This document shows, piece after piece, positions 1 through 6,634 of a DNA stretch of 21,943 bases (its first letter is position 1; each line of letters opens with the position of its first letter). The notes below the pieces were generated by a model. The model saw nothing but the letters and a program-made list of their open reading frames with translations. It had not been told where the DNA came from and made no database searches. The position numbers and the translations under genes were made by a program. The stretch comes from Eggerthella sp. CAG:209 (GTDB lineage Bacteria; Actinomycetota; Coriobacteriia; Coriobacteriales; Eggerthellaceae), in the NCBI GenBank assembly GCA_000436075.1, contig FR884626.1, forward strand, positions 7,796 to 29,738, in the 5' to 3' direction.

Positions 1-581
1 CCCCCAGCCATAAGACCCTTCGCGGTCCCCGTGGCGGCTTCATCCTCACCAACGACGAAGCTCTGGCAAAGAAGATCAATTCCGCGGTATTCCCTGGTAC
101 GCAGGGCGGTCCTCTGATGCACATCATCGCAGCAAAGGCTGTTGCTTTCGGCGAGGCTTTGAAGCCCGAATTCAAGACGTACATGGAAAATGTGGTTAAG
201 AACTGCGCTGCTATGGGCGAAGGCATGGTGGAAGGCGGTCTGCGTCTGGTATCGGGCGGCACCGACAATCACCTGGTTTTGGTAGACCTTACTCCTGCCG
301 ACATTACCGGTAAGGACGCAGAGAAGCTTCTTGAATCCGTGGGCTTGACGGTGAACAAGAACACTATCCCCAACGAAAAGCGCTCGCCCTTTGTAACCAG
401 CGGTATTCGCGTTGGTACGGCAGCGGGCACCACGCGTGGCTTCGATGCCGATGAATTCCATCGCATTGGTCAGCTTATCGCTGCCACGGTATTCAACGCT
501 GAAGATGAGGCACGCCTCGCACAGATCAAGGAAGAGGTAGCGGGTCTCATTGCCAAGCACCCTCTTTATCCCGAGCTGTAG
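1..581 (+). CDS. glyA: Serine hydroxymethyltransferase, C-terminal part (5' end outside window)
   Basis: GlyA interconverts serine and glycine with transfer of a one-carbon unit to tetrahydrofolate, a PLP-dependent cytosolic reaction. The reading frame is open from base 3 and opens with SHKTLRGPRGG, the family signature whose Lys forms the Schiff base with PLP. It continues with VFPGTQGGPLMH, then SGGTDNHLVLVDL and SGIRVGTAAGTTRGF, all typical of the C-terminal domain. About 192 residues are present; the family is about 410-430 residues, so a little over half is missing upstream. The last codons are PLYPEL followed by TAG at 579-581. A palindromic repeat starts 3 bases after the stop and a terminator follows. 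The gene is intact as far as it can be seen. Confidence 0.97.
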   Translation, partial: PSHKTLRGPRGGFILTNDEALAKKINSAVFPGTQGGPLMHIIAAKAVAFGEALKPEFKTYMENVVKNCAAMGEGMVEGGLRLVSGGTDNHLVLVDLTPADITGKDAEKLLESVGLTVNKNTIPNEKRSPFVTSGIRVGTAAGTTRGFDADEFHRIGQLIAATVFNAEDEARLAQIKEEVAGLIAKHPLYPEL

Positions 582-583
582 AG

Positions 584-614
584 TGGGAATATAGGAGCCT
601 GTTCCATTTTCCCA
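584..614 (+). repeat. 31-bp palindromic REP-like repeat, copy 1 (forward)
   Basis: Starts TGGGAATATAGG and ends CATTTTCCCA. The ends TGGGAA and TTCCCA are complementary, so the unit can fold on itself. It is a diverged copy of the unit at 16302-16332. It lies 2 bases after the glyA stop and forms the left bracket of the terminator at 636-680. Confidence 0.8.
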
Positions 615-635
615 CCGGGTTATAGTGCACAAAGG

Positions 636-680
636 AAGAACCCCGTTTGCGTAATGCATCGCAAGCGAGGTTCTTTTTCA
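636..680 (+). terminator. Rho-independent terminator of glyA
   Basis: AAGAACCCCGTTTGCG (636-651) pairs with CGCAAGCGAGGTTCTT (660-675) across an 8-nt loop, with one mismatch and one G-U pair, followed by a T run (671-678). It sits between two 31-bp palindromic repeats (584-614 and 686-716). Confidence 0.85.
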
Positions 681-685
681 TTAGA

Positions 686-716
686 TGGGGATATAGGGCC
701 TGTCCCTATATCCCCA
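686..716 (+). repeat. 31-bp palindromic REP-like repeat, copy 2 (perfect hairpin)
   Basis: TGGGGATATAGGG (686-698) and CCCTATATCCCCA (704-716) are exact reverse complements around the 5-nt loop CCTGT, giving a perfect 13-bp stem. No T run follows, so it is not itself a terminator. It is the right bracket of the glyA terminator and belongs to the same family as 584-614 and 16302-16332. Confidence 0.82.
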
Positions 717-793
717 AGGCTTGTGCTCTGCCTGCGCAAGGGGTTGGATCGTCGGGTGATGGCGCGATCGGGGCCCCAGTTCGCCATTCCGCC

Positions 794-810
794 TCACCTA
801 TTTCAGGTGA
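794..810 (+). promoter_or_regulatory. Short perfect inverted repeat upstream of upp
   Basis: TCACCT-ATTTC-AGGTGA is a perfect 6-bp inverted repeat, without a T run, about 100 bases before the upp start. It could be an operator or a leader hairpin; nothing in the sequence decides this. The surrounding 717-912 stretch holds no other feature I can support; a TACACT at 870-875 is a possible -10 but lacks a convincing -35. Confidence 0.25.
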
Positions 811-912
811 TATCTTGCTATGAATGCGCAAACCCTGCCTTTTTCCTGTTTTGATTCAGCCAAAAGCAATACACTGTTCAGCGAAGAGGCGTACAGCAGT
901 AAGGAGAAACGC

Positions 913-1584
913 ATGGACTTCGCAAGCGAAGAGCGTTTGACCGTTGTCGATCATCCGCTTATTAAGCATAAGCTGTCGGTGATCCGCAATGAAGATACGC
1001 CCGATTATCTTTTCCGTCAGACCGTGCGCGAGATTACTCTTTTGGAAGGCTACGCAGCCACCCAGGACCTGGCAACGCGCTCGGTCGAGGTGAAAACGCC
1101 TATTGCCACGTGTGAATGTGAATCCATCAGGGGCATCGAGCCGGTGGTTGTTCCCATTCTGCGTGCAGGCCTTGGCATGCTCGACGGCATGTTGGACCTG
1201 ATTCCCACTGCTCCCGTTGCCCATTTGGGCATGTACCGCGATGAGATAACCCACGAACCCCACGAGTATTATGCGAAAATGCCCGACTACATTGCCGAGC
1301 GTTCGGTGCTGCTCGTAGATCCCATGCTTGCTACAGGTGGATCCCTTTGCGCGGCAATCGACGCGTTGCGCAAGCGCGGTGTGAAGGATATCTCAGCCTG
1401 CGTTATCGTCGCATCGCCCGAGGGCGTGCAGGCCTTACTTGAGCATGATCCCTCTGTGCGCCTATTCACCTGCGCTATCGATGAAGGTCTTAATGAGGAT
1501 GCCTACATCGTCCCCGGCCTGGGTGACGCGGGCGATCGTATTTTCCGTACCGAAGGCACGCCGGTTCAAAGCGAACTGGTTTAA
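913..1584 (+). CDS. upp: Uracil phosphoribosyltransferase
   Basis: Upp converts uracil and PRPP to UMP in pyrimidine salvage. The 223-residue product is full length for the family. The PRPP loop VDPMLATGGS is at about residues 135-144, PVVVPILRAGLGML at 77-90, and the uracil-binding C-terminal segment AYIVPGLGDAGDRIFRT at about 197-213. The ATG at 913 is chosen because AAGGAGA (901-907) lies just upstream and the N-terminus MDFASEERLTVVDHPLIKHK matches where family members begin. The frame is open further upstream to an ATG at 820, but those extra 31 residues look unlike any Upp. The dCMP deaminase gene follows 17 bases later, so the two pyrimidine genes are probably co-transcribed. Confidence 0.96.
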   Translation: MDFASEERLTVVDHPLIKHKLSVIRNEDTPDYLFRQTVREITLLEGYAATQDLATRSVEVKTPIATCECESIRGIEPVVVPILRAGLGMLDGMLDLIPTAPVAHLGMYRDEITHEPHEYYAKMPDYIAERSVLLVDPMLATGGSLCAAIDALRKRGVKDISACVIVASPEGVQALLEHDPSVRLFTCAIDEGLNEDAYIVPGLGDAGDRIFRTEGTPVQSELV

Positions 1585-1601
1585 GAGCGGGAGAGGGTCT
1601 G

Positions 1602-2075
1602 ATGATCAGGCAAGAGCGCCCTTCATGGGACGAGTACTTTATGACCTTGGCAGATGAGGTTGCCACACGCACAACGTGCTTGCGTCGCGCGGTGGGGGCC
1701 ATCATCGTAAAGGAGAAGCGTATCCTGGCTACTGGCTACAACGGCGTGCCCACGGGGCTGCGTCATTGCTCTGTTACCGGATGCCTGCGAGAAAAACTCG
1801 GCGTTCCTTCGGGCCAGCGCCACGAAATTTGCCGCGGACTGCACGCAGAACAGAACGCCCTTCTTCAGGCGGCGCGTTATGGCATCGATATTGAAGGCTC
1901 TTCTATCTACATCACCACGCAGCCCTGTGTAGTGTGTGCGAAGATGCTCATTAATGCTGGAATCAGTGAGATCATCTACCGCAATCCGTATCCCGATGAA
2001 CTTGCAATGGAACTTTTGAATGAGTCAAATATCAAAATTCGCATATTTGACGGACAGACTTCAAAAAGTGAGTAG
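1602..2075 (+). CDS. dCMP deaminase (ComEB-like, zinc-dependent)
   Basis: Predicted to deaminate dCMP to dUMP, the thymidylate precursor. The 157-residue protein carries the cytidine/deoxycytidylate deaminase zinc site: HAEQNA at residues 81-86 (His ligand, catalytic Glu83) and PCVVC at 108-112 (two Cys ligands). GYNGVPTGLRHCSVTGC (about 45-61) is typical of the dCMP deaminase/ComEB subgroup rather than cytidine deaminase or tRNA adenosine deaminase. The start has GGGAGAGGG about 6 bases upstream. It sits directly behind upp, which supports a pyrimidine nucleotide role. In Bacillus the same family is named ComEB because of its place in the competence operon; no competence genes are seen here. 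Confidence 0.92.
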   Translation: MIRQERPSWDEYFMTLADEVATRTTCLRRAVGAIIVKEKRILATGYNGVPTGLRHCSVTGCLREKLGVPSGQRHEICRGLHAEQNALLQAARYGIDIEGSSIYITTQPCVVCAKMLINAGISEIIYRNPYPDELAMELLNESNIKIRIFDGQTSKSE

Positions 2076-2360
2076 CGTATTTTCTACAGATGACCATGTT
2101 TGCTAAATAGAACGTGTTTGAAAAGTTTGAAATGCACAAAAATATAGGACAAAACAATGGTATTGCCCGTTAGATTCTTAAATAGAGGTTTCAGATAGTG
2201 TTTTAGTACGCTATTGTATTCAGCTGGGTTTGTGGGCAGATGCCACTCGCCCAAATTTATTGCACGTTATCGGAAACACTGTTAACAACCATGTGATGGC
2301 GTTTATGCTGCATGTGGTCAAAATTGGGCTTTAGGCTCTGAACACGGAAGAAAGGAAGAA
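2076..2360 (+). other. AT-richer leader of the ATP synthase operon, candidate promoter
   Basis: This 285-base gap has no credible gene and is visibly more AT-rich than its flanks. No terminator is seen behind the dCMP deaminase gene. The best promoter-like pair I see is TTGAAA (2118-2123) with TATAGG (2143-2148), whose 19-base spacing is longer than ideal. The long stretch from there to 2361 would be an untranslated leader. Its 3' end, GGAAGAAAGGAAGAA, supplies the ribosome site for the next gene. Confidence 0.3.
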
Positions 2361-2654
2361 ATGCTCGCACCAGTAGCAGCAGGAATCGCAGCAGGAATCA
2401 TCGGGTTTCTCCCCTTGTTCATTTCCCTGCGCCTTGCACGCCGCTCCACGAGTCTTTCTGCTATGAGCGCTGGTTTGTACGGTTTGGCTGGTACGTTTGT
2501 ATCGCTCATTGTGGTTGCCGTCGCTCTTATCGTGTGCGCTATGGTTGCGCGCGATGTGGTTCTTCCCTTTGGTGTGGCTGAGATCGTGGCGCTTATCGTG
2601 TCCACGTCTGCATATGTCGTTTATAAGAACGTCCTTGCTAAGCGCAAGAAATAA
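2361..2654 (+). CDS. Small membrane protein in the AtpI position of the ATP synthase operon
   Basis: A 97-residue, strongly hydrophobic protein with three probable membrane segments at about residues 3-24, 38-62 and 68-90. It has a basic loop RLARRSTS after the first segment and a basic C-terminus (KNVLAKRKK). It immediately precedes atpB, the place where many bacteria have atpI or a similar small gene. AtpI/AtpZ-type proteins are proposed to help c-ring assembly or Mg2+ uptake. I do not recognise a specific AtpI motif, so the assignment rests on size, topology and position only. Start ATG at 2361 follows AAGGAAG. Confidence 0.75.
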   Translation: MLAPVAAGIAAGIIGFLPLFISLRLARRSTSLSAMSAGLYGLAGTFVSLIVVAVALIVCAMVARDVVLPFGVAEIVALIVSTSAYVVYKNVLAKRKK

Positions 2655-2682
2655 GTAAGTAACGGAAAGGTAAGGAATCCTG

Positions 2683-3471
2683 ATGGGTGAAGCTCTTTCA
2701 CAGTTCGTCGAGGAGGCACAGCATCTCTCGTCTCAGTTCGACTCGACGACGGTCTTTTCCATTGCGGGTTGGAACGTATCCCAGTACGTCCTGTACATGC
2801 TGGTCGCTCTCGTTCTGGTAGCTGCATTGGTTCTTATCGCGGGTCGCAAGCTTACGCTCGTACCTCACGGTAAGTTCGCGCACATCTTCGAGTTCGGCTA
2901 CAACTTCATTTCTGAAGGCGTTGGCGCCGACGTTATCGGCGAAGGCTTCAAGAAGCACGTTCCCTTCCTGGCTACGCTGTTCTTCTTCATCCTTACCGCC
3001 AACATTATCGGCCTCATCCCTGGTGCAAAGGCTGCTATGGGCACCATCTCCATCACCTGGGCACTGGCTGCTATTTCCTTTATCTACTTCAACTTCTGGG
3101 GCTTGAAGGAGCTTGGCTTCTTCCATTACTTCAAGTCGCTGTGCCCTTCGGGCGTACCGGCACCTATTGCCCCCATCATTTGGTTCCTGGAGTTCTTCTC
3201 CATGGTAATCCGCGTTCTGACTCTTGCCGTTCGACTTTACGGCAACATGCTCGCAGGCCATATGGTTCTCGCCGTATTCTCTTTGGCAACCACCATCTTC
3301 CTGCAGACCGCCATCTTCCAGATGGACATCGTTGCGGGTCTGCCTGCAATCGCATGGTTCTTCTTGCTGTTCTTCATGTATGCGCTCGAAACCCTCGTTG
3401 CTTTCTTGCAGGCATACGTATTCACCATTCTGTCTTCTTCCTACATCGGCATGGCAATCCATCCTCACTGA
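2683..3471 (+). CDS. atpB: ATP synthase Fo subunit a
   Basis: Membrane subunit forming the two proton half-channels against the c-ring. The 262-residue protein has the essential arginine in VLTLAVRLYGNMLAGH (Arg184, equivalent to E. coli aArg210). It also has the family C-terminal helix LETLVAFLQAYVFTILSSSY (residues 235-254) with the conserved Gln243. Other hydrophobic segments lie at about 34-54, 95-113, 122-140 and 164-182. The start at 2683 has TAAGGA upstream. It is followed by an unusually long, hairpin-rich 154-base spacer before atpE. Confidence 0.96.
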   Translation: MGEALSQFVEEAQHLSSQFDSTTVFSIAGWNVSQYVLYMLVALVLVAALVLIAGRKLTLVPHGKFAHIFEFGYNFISEGVGADVIGEGFKKHVPFLATLFFFILTANIIGLIPGAKAAMGTISITWALAAISFIYFNFWGLKELGFFHYFKSLCPSGVPAPIAPIIWFLEFFSMVIRVLTLAVRLYGNMLAGHMVLAVFSLATTIFLQTAIFQMDIVAGLPAIAWFFLLFFMYALETLVAFLQAYVFTILSSSYIGMAIHPH

Positions 3472-3511
3472 TAGGAAGAAACAGTTTTCGGCTTGCGCCC
3501 TTAGCGGCGCA

Positions 3512-3608
3512 GGCGGCCTAGAGGCCGCCACCTAACTTGTGTACTACAGCTGGTACAAGAAAAATTTCAGCTGATTAAGTAATAGGGACGAGGGAAAGGC
3601 CCTTGTCC
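3512..3608 (+). promoter_or_regulatory. Structured atpB-atpE intercistronic region (hairpins before the atpE RBS)
   Basis: Within the 154-base spacer, GGCGGCC (3512-3518) and GGCCGCC (3523-3529) form a perfect GC-only 7-bp stem with loop TAGA. GGACGAGGG (3586-3594) and CCCTTGTCC (3600-3608) form a 9-bp stem with one G-U pair, ending 4 bases before the atpE ribosome site AAAGGAGG (3613-3620). A weaker pairing, CTTGTGTAC with GTACAAG, lies between them. No T run follows either strong stem, so these are more likely mRNA-processing or stabilising structures than terminators. The pattern fits the known need for extra c-subunit synthesis, but the function is inferred. Confidence 0.5.
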
Positions 3609-3625
3609 AACTAAAGGAGGTAATC

Positions 3626-3844
3626 GTGGAACTCACTCTCGCAATCGCTGCGTTGAAGGTCGTTGGCTATGGCCTCGCAGCAATCGGCCCTGGCATCGGT
3701 ATCGGCGTTGCTACCTACGGCCTGTGCGTGTCTGCTGCTCGTCAGCCTGAGATGAAGGGTCAGCTCATGGGCTACTTCTTCATCGGTGCTGCTATGTCTG
3801 AGGCACTCGCACTGCTCGGCCTGGTTCTTTTCTTCATCGGCTAG
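3626..3844 (+). CDS. atpE: ATP synthase Fo subunit c
   Basis: A 72-residue two-helix proteolipid that forms the rotating c-ring. Helix 1 carries the glycine repeat GPGIGIG (21-27), the polar loop is AARQPE (37-42), and the ion-binding carboxylate is Glu59 in AAMSEALAL. The neighbours of Glu59 (Ala60), and Ile26 where sodium-type rings have Gln, argue for proton rather than sodium coupling. Start is GTG at 3626 with the near-consensus AAAGGAGG five bases upstream, the strongest ribosome site of the operon, as expected for the subunit needed in most copies. Confidence 0.97.
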   Translation: MELTLAIAALKVVGYGLAAIGPGIGIGVATYGLCVSAARQPEMKGQLMGYFFIGAAMSEALALLGLVLFFIG

Positions 3845-3902
3845 AACTTCGCGAAGTAAGTAACTAACGAAGAAACCGAAAGAAGAGAAGGAGGCACGCG
3901 AA

Positions 3903-4499
3903 TTGAACGCACACGTACGTAACTGCGCAAGTGGCATGATCGCCTTTGCGGCTGCGTCTGCGGCATTCCCGGTATGCGCGTTCGCTGACGAAGGAGCAGG
4001 AATCAATGCAATTCTTCCTCAGATGGAAGAATTCATCCCCATGCTCGTCGCCTTCATCATCTTGTGGATCGTTCTTGCCAAGTTTGGTTGGCCTCTGTTC
4101 GAGGGCATGCTGAACAAGCGTGAGGAAACGATCAAGAACTCTTTGGAGAAGTCTGAAGAGGCACGACAGGAAAGCGAACGACTTCTGGCTGAGTATCGTG
4201 AGCAGCTCGAGGGTGCAAAAACCCAGGCTCAGCAGATCCTCAACAATGCCAAGCTCACCGGCGACGCTCTCGAAAAGGAGATCACCGCTAAGGCTCAGGC
4301 TGAGGCAGATGCCATTGTCGACAAGGCTCGTGCGCAAATCGAGCAGGAGAAGGAAAATGCCATCAAAGAGCTTCAGGCTACCATGGCAGATACTTCTATT
4401 GCCGTTGCATCTCGCCTGATCGGTGAGGATTTCAGCGACGATGAGCACCGTAAGCTCATCGAGCGCTACGTGAAAGAGGCAGGTAGTCTAAATGGCTAA
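3903..4499 (+). CDS. atpF: ATP synthase Fo subunit b with signal-peptide-like N-terminus
   Basis: Peripheral stalk subunit linking Fo to F1. The 198-residue product has a membrane helix at about 44-62 (FIPMLVAFIILWIVLAKFG), followed by a long charged, Ala/Glu/Lys-rich coiled coil to about residue 165 and the C-terminal delta-binding end (DTSIAVASRLIGEDFSDD). Unusually, a second hydrophobic segment with small residues lies before it (about 9-28), ending in CAFADEG, which resembles a signal peptidase I site. The start is TTG at 3903, supported by AAGGAGG at 3888-3894 with 8-base spacing. The 3' end overlaps the atpH start by 8 bases, indicating translational coupling. Confidence 0.94.
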   Translation: MNAHVRNCASGMIAFAAASAAFPVCAFADEGAGINAILPQMEEFIPMLVAFIILWIVLAKFGWPLFEGMLNKREETIKNSLEKSEEARQESERLLAEYREQLEGAKTQAQQILNNAKLTGDALEKEITAKAQAEADAIVDKARAQIEQEKENAIKELQATMADTSIAVASRLIGEDFSDDEHRKLIERYVKEAGSLNG

Positions 4500-5064
4500 T
4501 CGTCTTGTCATCAATGAAACGATTGCAGCCTACGCCAACGCTGCCATCGATGGCGCTAACGCCACCGGCGGTCGTGACGCTGTCGTTGAGGTTCGCAACC
4601 AGATGCGCCAGATCCTTGGGTTCATGGCAACCAACATCGATTTACGTCTCTCGTTGGATAACGAGGCTTACACTGCCGAAGAGCGCCAGGCGCTTGCAGG
4701 CAACGTTTTCGATGGCTACAACCCAGTGGTCAAAGAGCTTCTTGGAGTTATGGCTTCTCGCTGCGACGCAGCGCTGTTCCGCCGCGTTGTTTCTCTGTAC
4801 GAGGATCTCATCGAGAGCAAGCTTAACTTCAACGTTGTTGATGTGACGACGGTTGTTGAACTTGATGACAACCTGCGAACCGTAATTACCAATAAGGCCG
4901 AATCTGATCTGGGTCGCGACTGTGTTCTTGTTGAGCACATCGATCCTTCGATCCAGGGCGGCATTATCCTGAGCACTGGCGACCGATATGTCGATGCGAG
5001 CGTCCGCACGCAGTTCGACAAGGCTCGCATTGCTCTGAAAAAGAAAGATGGAGGTGAATGCTAG
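4492..5064 (+). CDS. atpH: ATP synthase F1 subunit delta
   Basis: Connects the b stalk to the top of the alpha/beta hexamer. The 190-residue protein has the expected helical N-terminal domain (residues about 5-110, MANRLVINETIAAYANA onward). It ends with the conserved C-terminal motif IQGGIILSTGDRYVDASVRT (residues 154-173). It starts at ATG 4492 inside the last codons of atpF. Its stop (TAG 5062-5064) overlaps the start region of atpA. Length and order are standard for the family. Confidence 0.93.
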   Translation: MANRLVINETIAAYANAAIDGANATGGRDAVVEVRNQMRQILGFMATNIDLRLSLDNEAYTAEERQALAGNVFDGYNPVVKELLGVMASRCDAALFRRVVSLYEDLIESKLNFNVVDVTTVVELDDNLRTVITNKAESDLGRDCVLVEHIDPSIQGGIILSTGDRYVDASVRTQFDKARIALKKKDGGEC

Positions 5065-6623
5065 TGACTGAAATCACCGCACAGTCTATCGACGCCGCAC
5101 TGCGCAAGCAGCTCGACGCCATCAACACCAGCGTTGAGTCTCGCGAGACCGGCACGGTTGTACAAATTGGCGACGGTATTGCGCGTATCGACGGCCTTAA
5201 GGGTGCGATGTCTGGCGAGCTTCTCGAGTTCGTCGCTTCCGATGGACGTATCGTTTCCGGTTTGGTGCAGAACCTCGAAGAAGATGAGGTTGGCGCCGTA
5301 CTCCTCGGTGACGTCACCGCAATTAAGGAAAACGACCAGGTACGTACCACTGGCAAGATTCTTGAGGTTCCTGTTGGCAAGGCTATGCTCGGCCGCGTTG
5401 TTAACGTGCTCGGCCAGCCTATCGACGGCAAGGGCCCCATTGAGACCACTGCTACCCGCCCGGTAGAATTCAAGGCTCCCGGCGTTCATGAGCGTCAGCC
5501 TGTTGAAGAGCCGATGCAGACCGGTATCCTCGCAGTTGACTCCATGATTCCGATTGGCCGTGGCCAGCGCGAACTTATCATTGGCGACCGTCAGACCGGT
5601 AAGACCTCTATTGCCGTTGATGCCATCATCAACCAAAAGGGCAAGGGCATGGTCTGCGTATACGTTGCTGTAGGCCAGAAGGCTTCCACCGTATCCGGCA
5701 TTGTTGAGACCCTCGAGCGCTTTGGCGCTATGGACTACACCATCGTTGTTGCCGCTACCGCATCCGATCCTGCTCCTCTGCAGTACATGGCTCCTATGGT
5801 TGGTGCTGCAATGGGCGAGTACTTCATGTACAACGGCGAAGACGGCAAGCCCGCTAACGCTGAGAATCCTGGCGGCCACGTACTCTGCATCTACGACGAC
5901 CTCACCAAGCAGGCCGTTGCATATCGTCAGATGTCCCTGACCCTGCATCGTCCTCCCGGACGCGAGGCATATCCTGGCGACATCTTCTACCTGCATTCTC
6001 GCCTGCTCGAGCGTGCATGTAAGCTGTCCGATGAAAACGGTGCAGGTTCTCTTACCGCGCTGCCTATCATCGAAACCCAGGCTGGTGACGTTGGTGCGTT
6101 CATTCCTACGAACGTTATCTCCATTACCGACGGTCAGATTTACCTCACCACCGACCTGTTCTATCAGGGTCAGCGTCCTGCTGTTAACGTTGGTATCTCC
6201 GTATCCCGCGTTGGTGGCTCCGCTCAGGTGAAGTCCATGAAGTCCGTTGCTGGTACGCTGCGCCTCGACCTCGCTGCATATCGCGAGCTCGCTGCATTTA
6301 CCCAGTTCGGTTCCGACCTGGACGCTGCAACTCAGCAGCAGCTTACCCGTGGTGCTGCAATGACCGAGCTTCTTAAGCAGGGTCGTTACACCCCGATGTC
6401 CGTTGAAGACCAGGCAACTGCTATCTGGGCTGGCGCTCATGGCTTCCTGGACGATGTACCGGTTAAGAGCATTGTTCGCTTCCGCGCTGAAATGCTCGAC
6501 TACCTGCATCACTCCGGCAATGGCGTTATGGACAAGCTTGCTGATGCAAAGAAGTTCACCGACGAAGTAGAGGCTGAACTGAATGCTGCTATCCCGGCAT
6601 TCAAGGCTCAGTTCATCGCGTAA
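5064..6623 (+). CDS. atpA: ATP synthase F1 subunit alpha
   Basis: Non-catalytic nucleotide-binding subunit of the F1 hexamer. Residues include the N-terminal beta-barrel (about 25-95), Walker A GDRQTGKT at about 174-181, and the arginine-finger segment VGISVSRVGGSAQ. The C-terminal helical domain ends in AFKAQFIA. Two starts are possible: ATG 5058 (521 residues) lies only 3 bases after GGAGG (5050-5054), while GTG 5064 (519 residues, MTEITAQSIDAAL) lies 9 bases after it. I prefer the GTG, which overlaps the atpH stop by one base (TAGTG). An intact, full-length gene in the standard operon position. Confidence 0.96.
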   Translation: MTEITAQSIDAALRKQLDAINTSVESRETGTVVQIGDGIARIDGLKGAMSGELLEFVASDGRIVSGLVQNLEEDEVGAVLLGDVTAIKENDQVRTTGKILEVPVGKAMLGRVVNVLGQPIDGKGPIETTATRPVEFKAPGVHERQPVEEPMQTGILAVDSMIPIGRGQRELIIGDRQTGKTSIAVDAIINQKGKGMVCVYVAVGQKASTVSGIVETLERFGAMDYTIVVAATASDPAPLQYMAPMVGAAMGEYFMYNGEDGKPANAENPGGHVLCIYDDLTKQAVAYRQMSLTLHRPPGREAYPGDIFYLHSRLLERACKLSDENGAGSLTALPIIETQAGDVGAFIPTNVISITDGQIYLTTDLFYQGQRPAVNVGISVSRVGGSAQVKSMKSVAGTLRLDLAAYRELAAFTQFGSDLDAATQQQLTRGAAMTELLKQGRYTPMSVEDQATAIWAGAHGFLDDVPVKSIVRFRAEMLDYLHHSGNGVMDKLADAKKFTDEVEAELNAAIPAFKAQFIA

Positions 6624-6634
6624 GGTAGGTCACT

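Noticed and set aside
654..854. Small open frame between glyA and upp
   Set aside because: It begins inside the glyA terminator and crosses a palindromic repeat; no ribosome site or recognisable product.
820..912. N-terminal extension of upp starting at ATG 820
   Set aside because: The added residues are not Upp-like and have no good ribosome site; the ATG at 913 has AAGGAGA at a proper distance.
3512..3529. Terminator within the atp operon
   Set aside because: The GC-rich stem has no T run after it, and the operon clearly continues.
5061..6512. Very long open frames antisense to atpA, and similar ones antisense to atpD and dnaE
   Set aside because: They are shadows caused by codon bias of highly expressed genes; they have no ribosome sites and no family resemblance.
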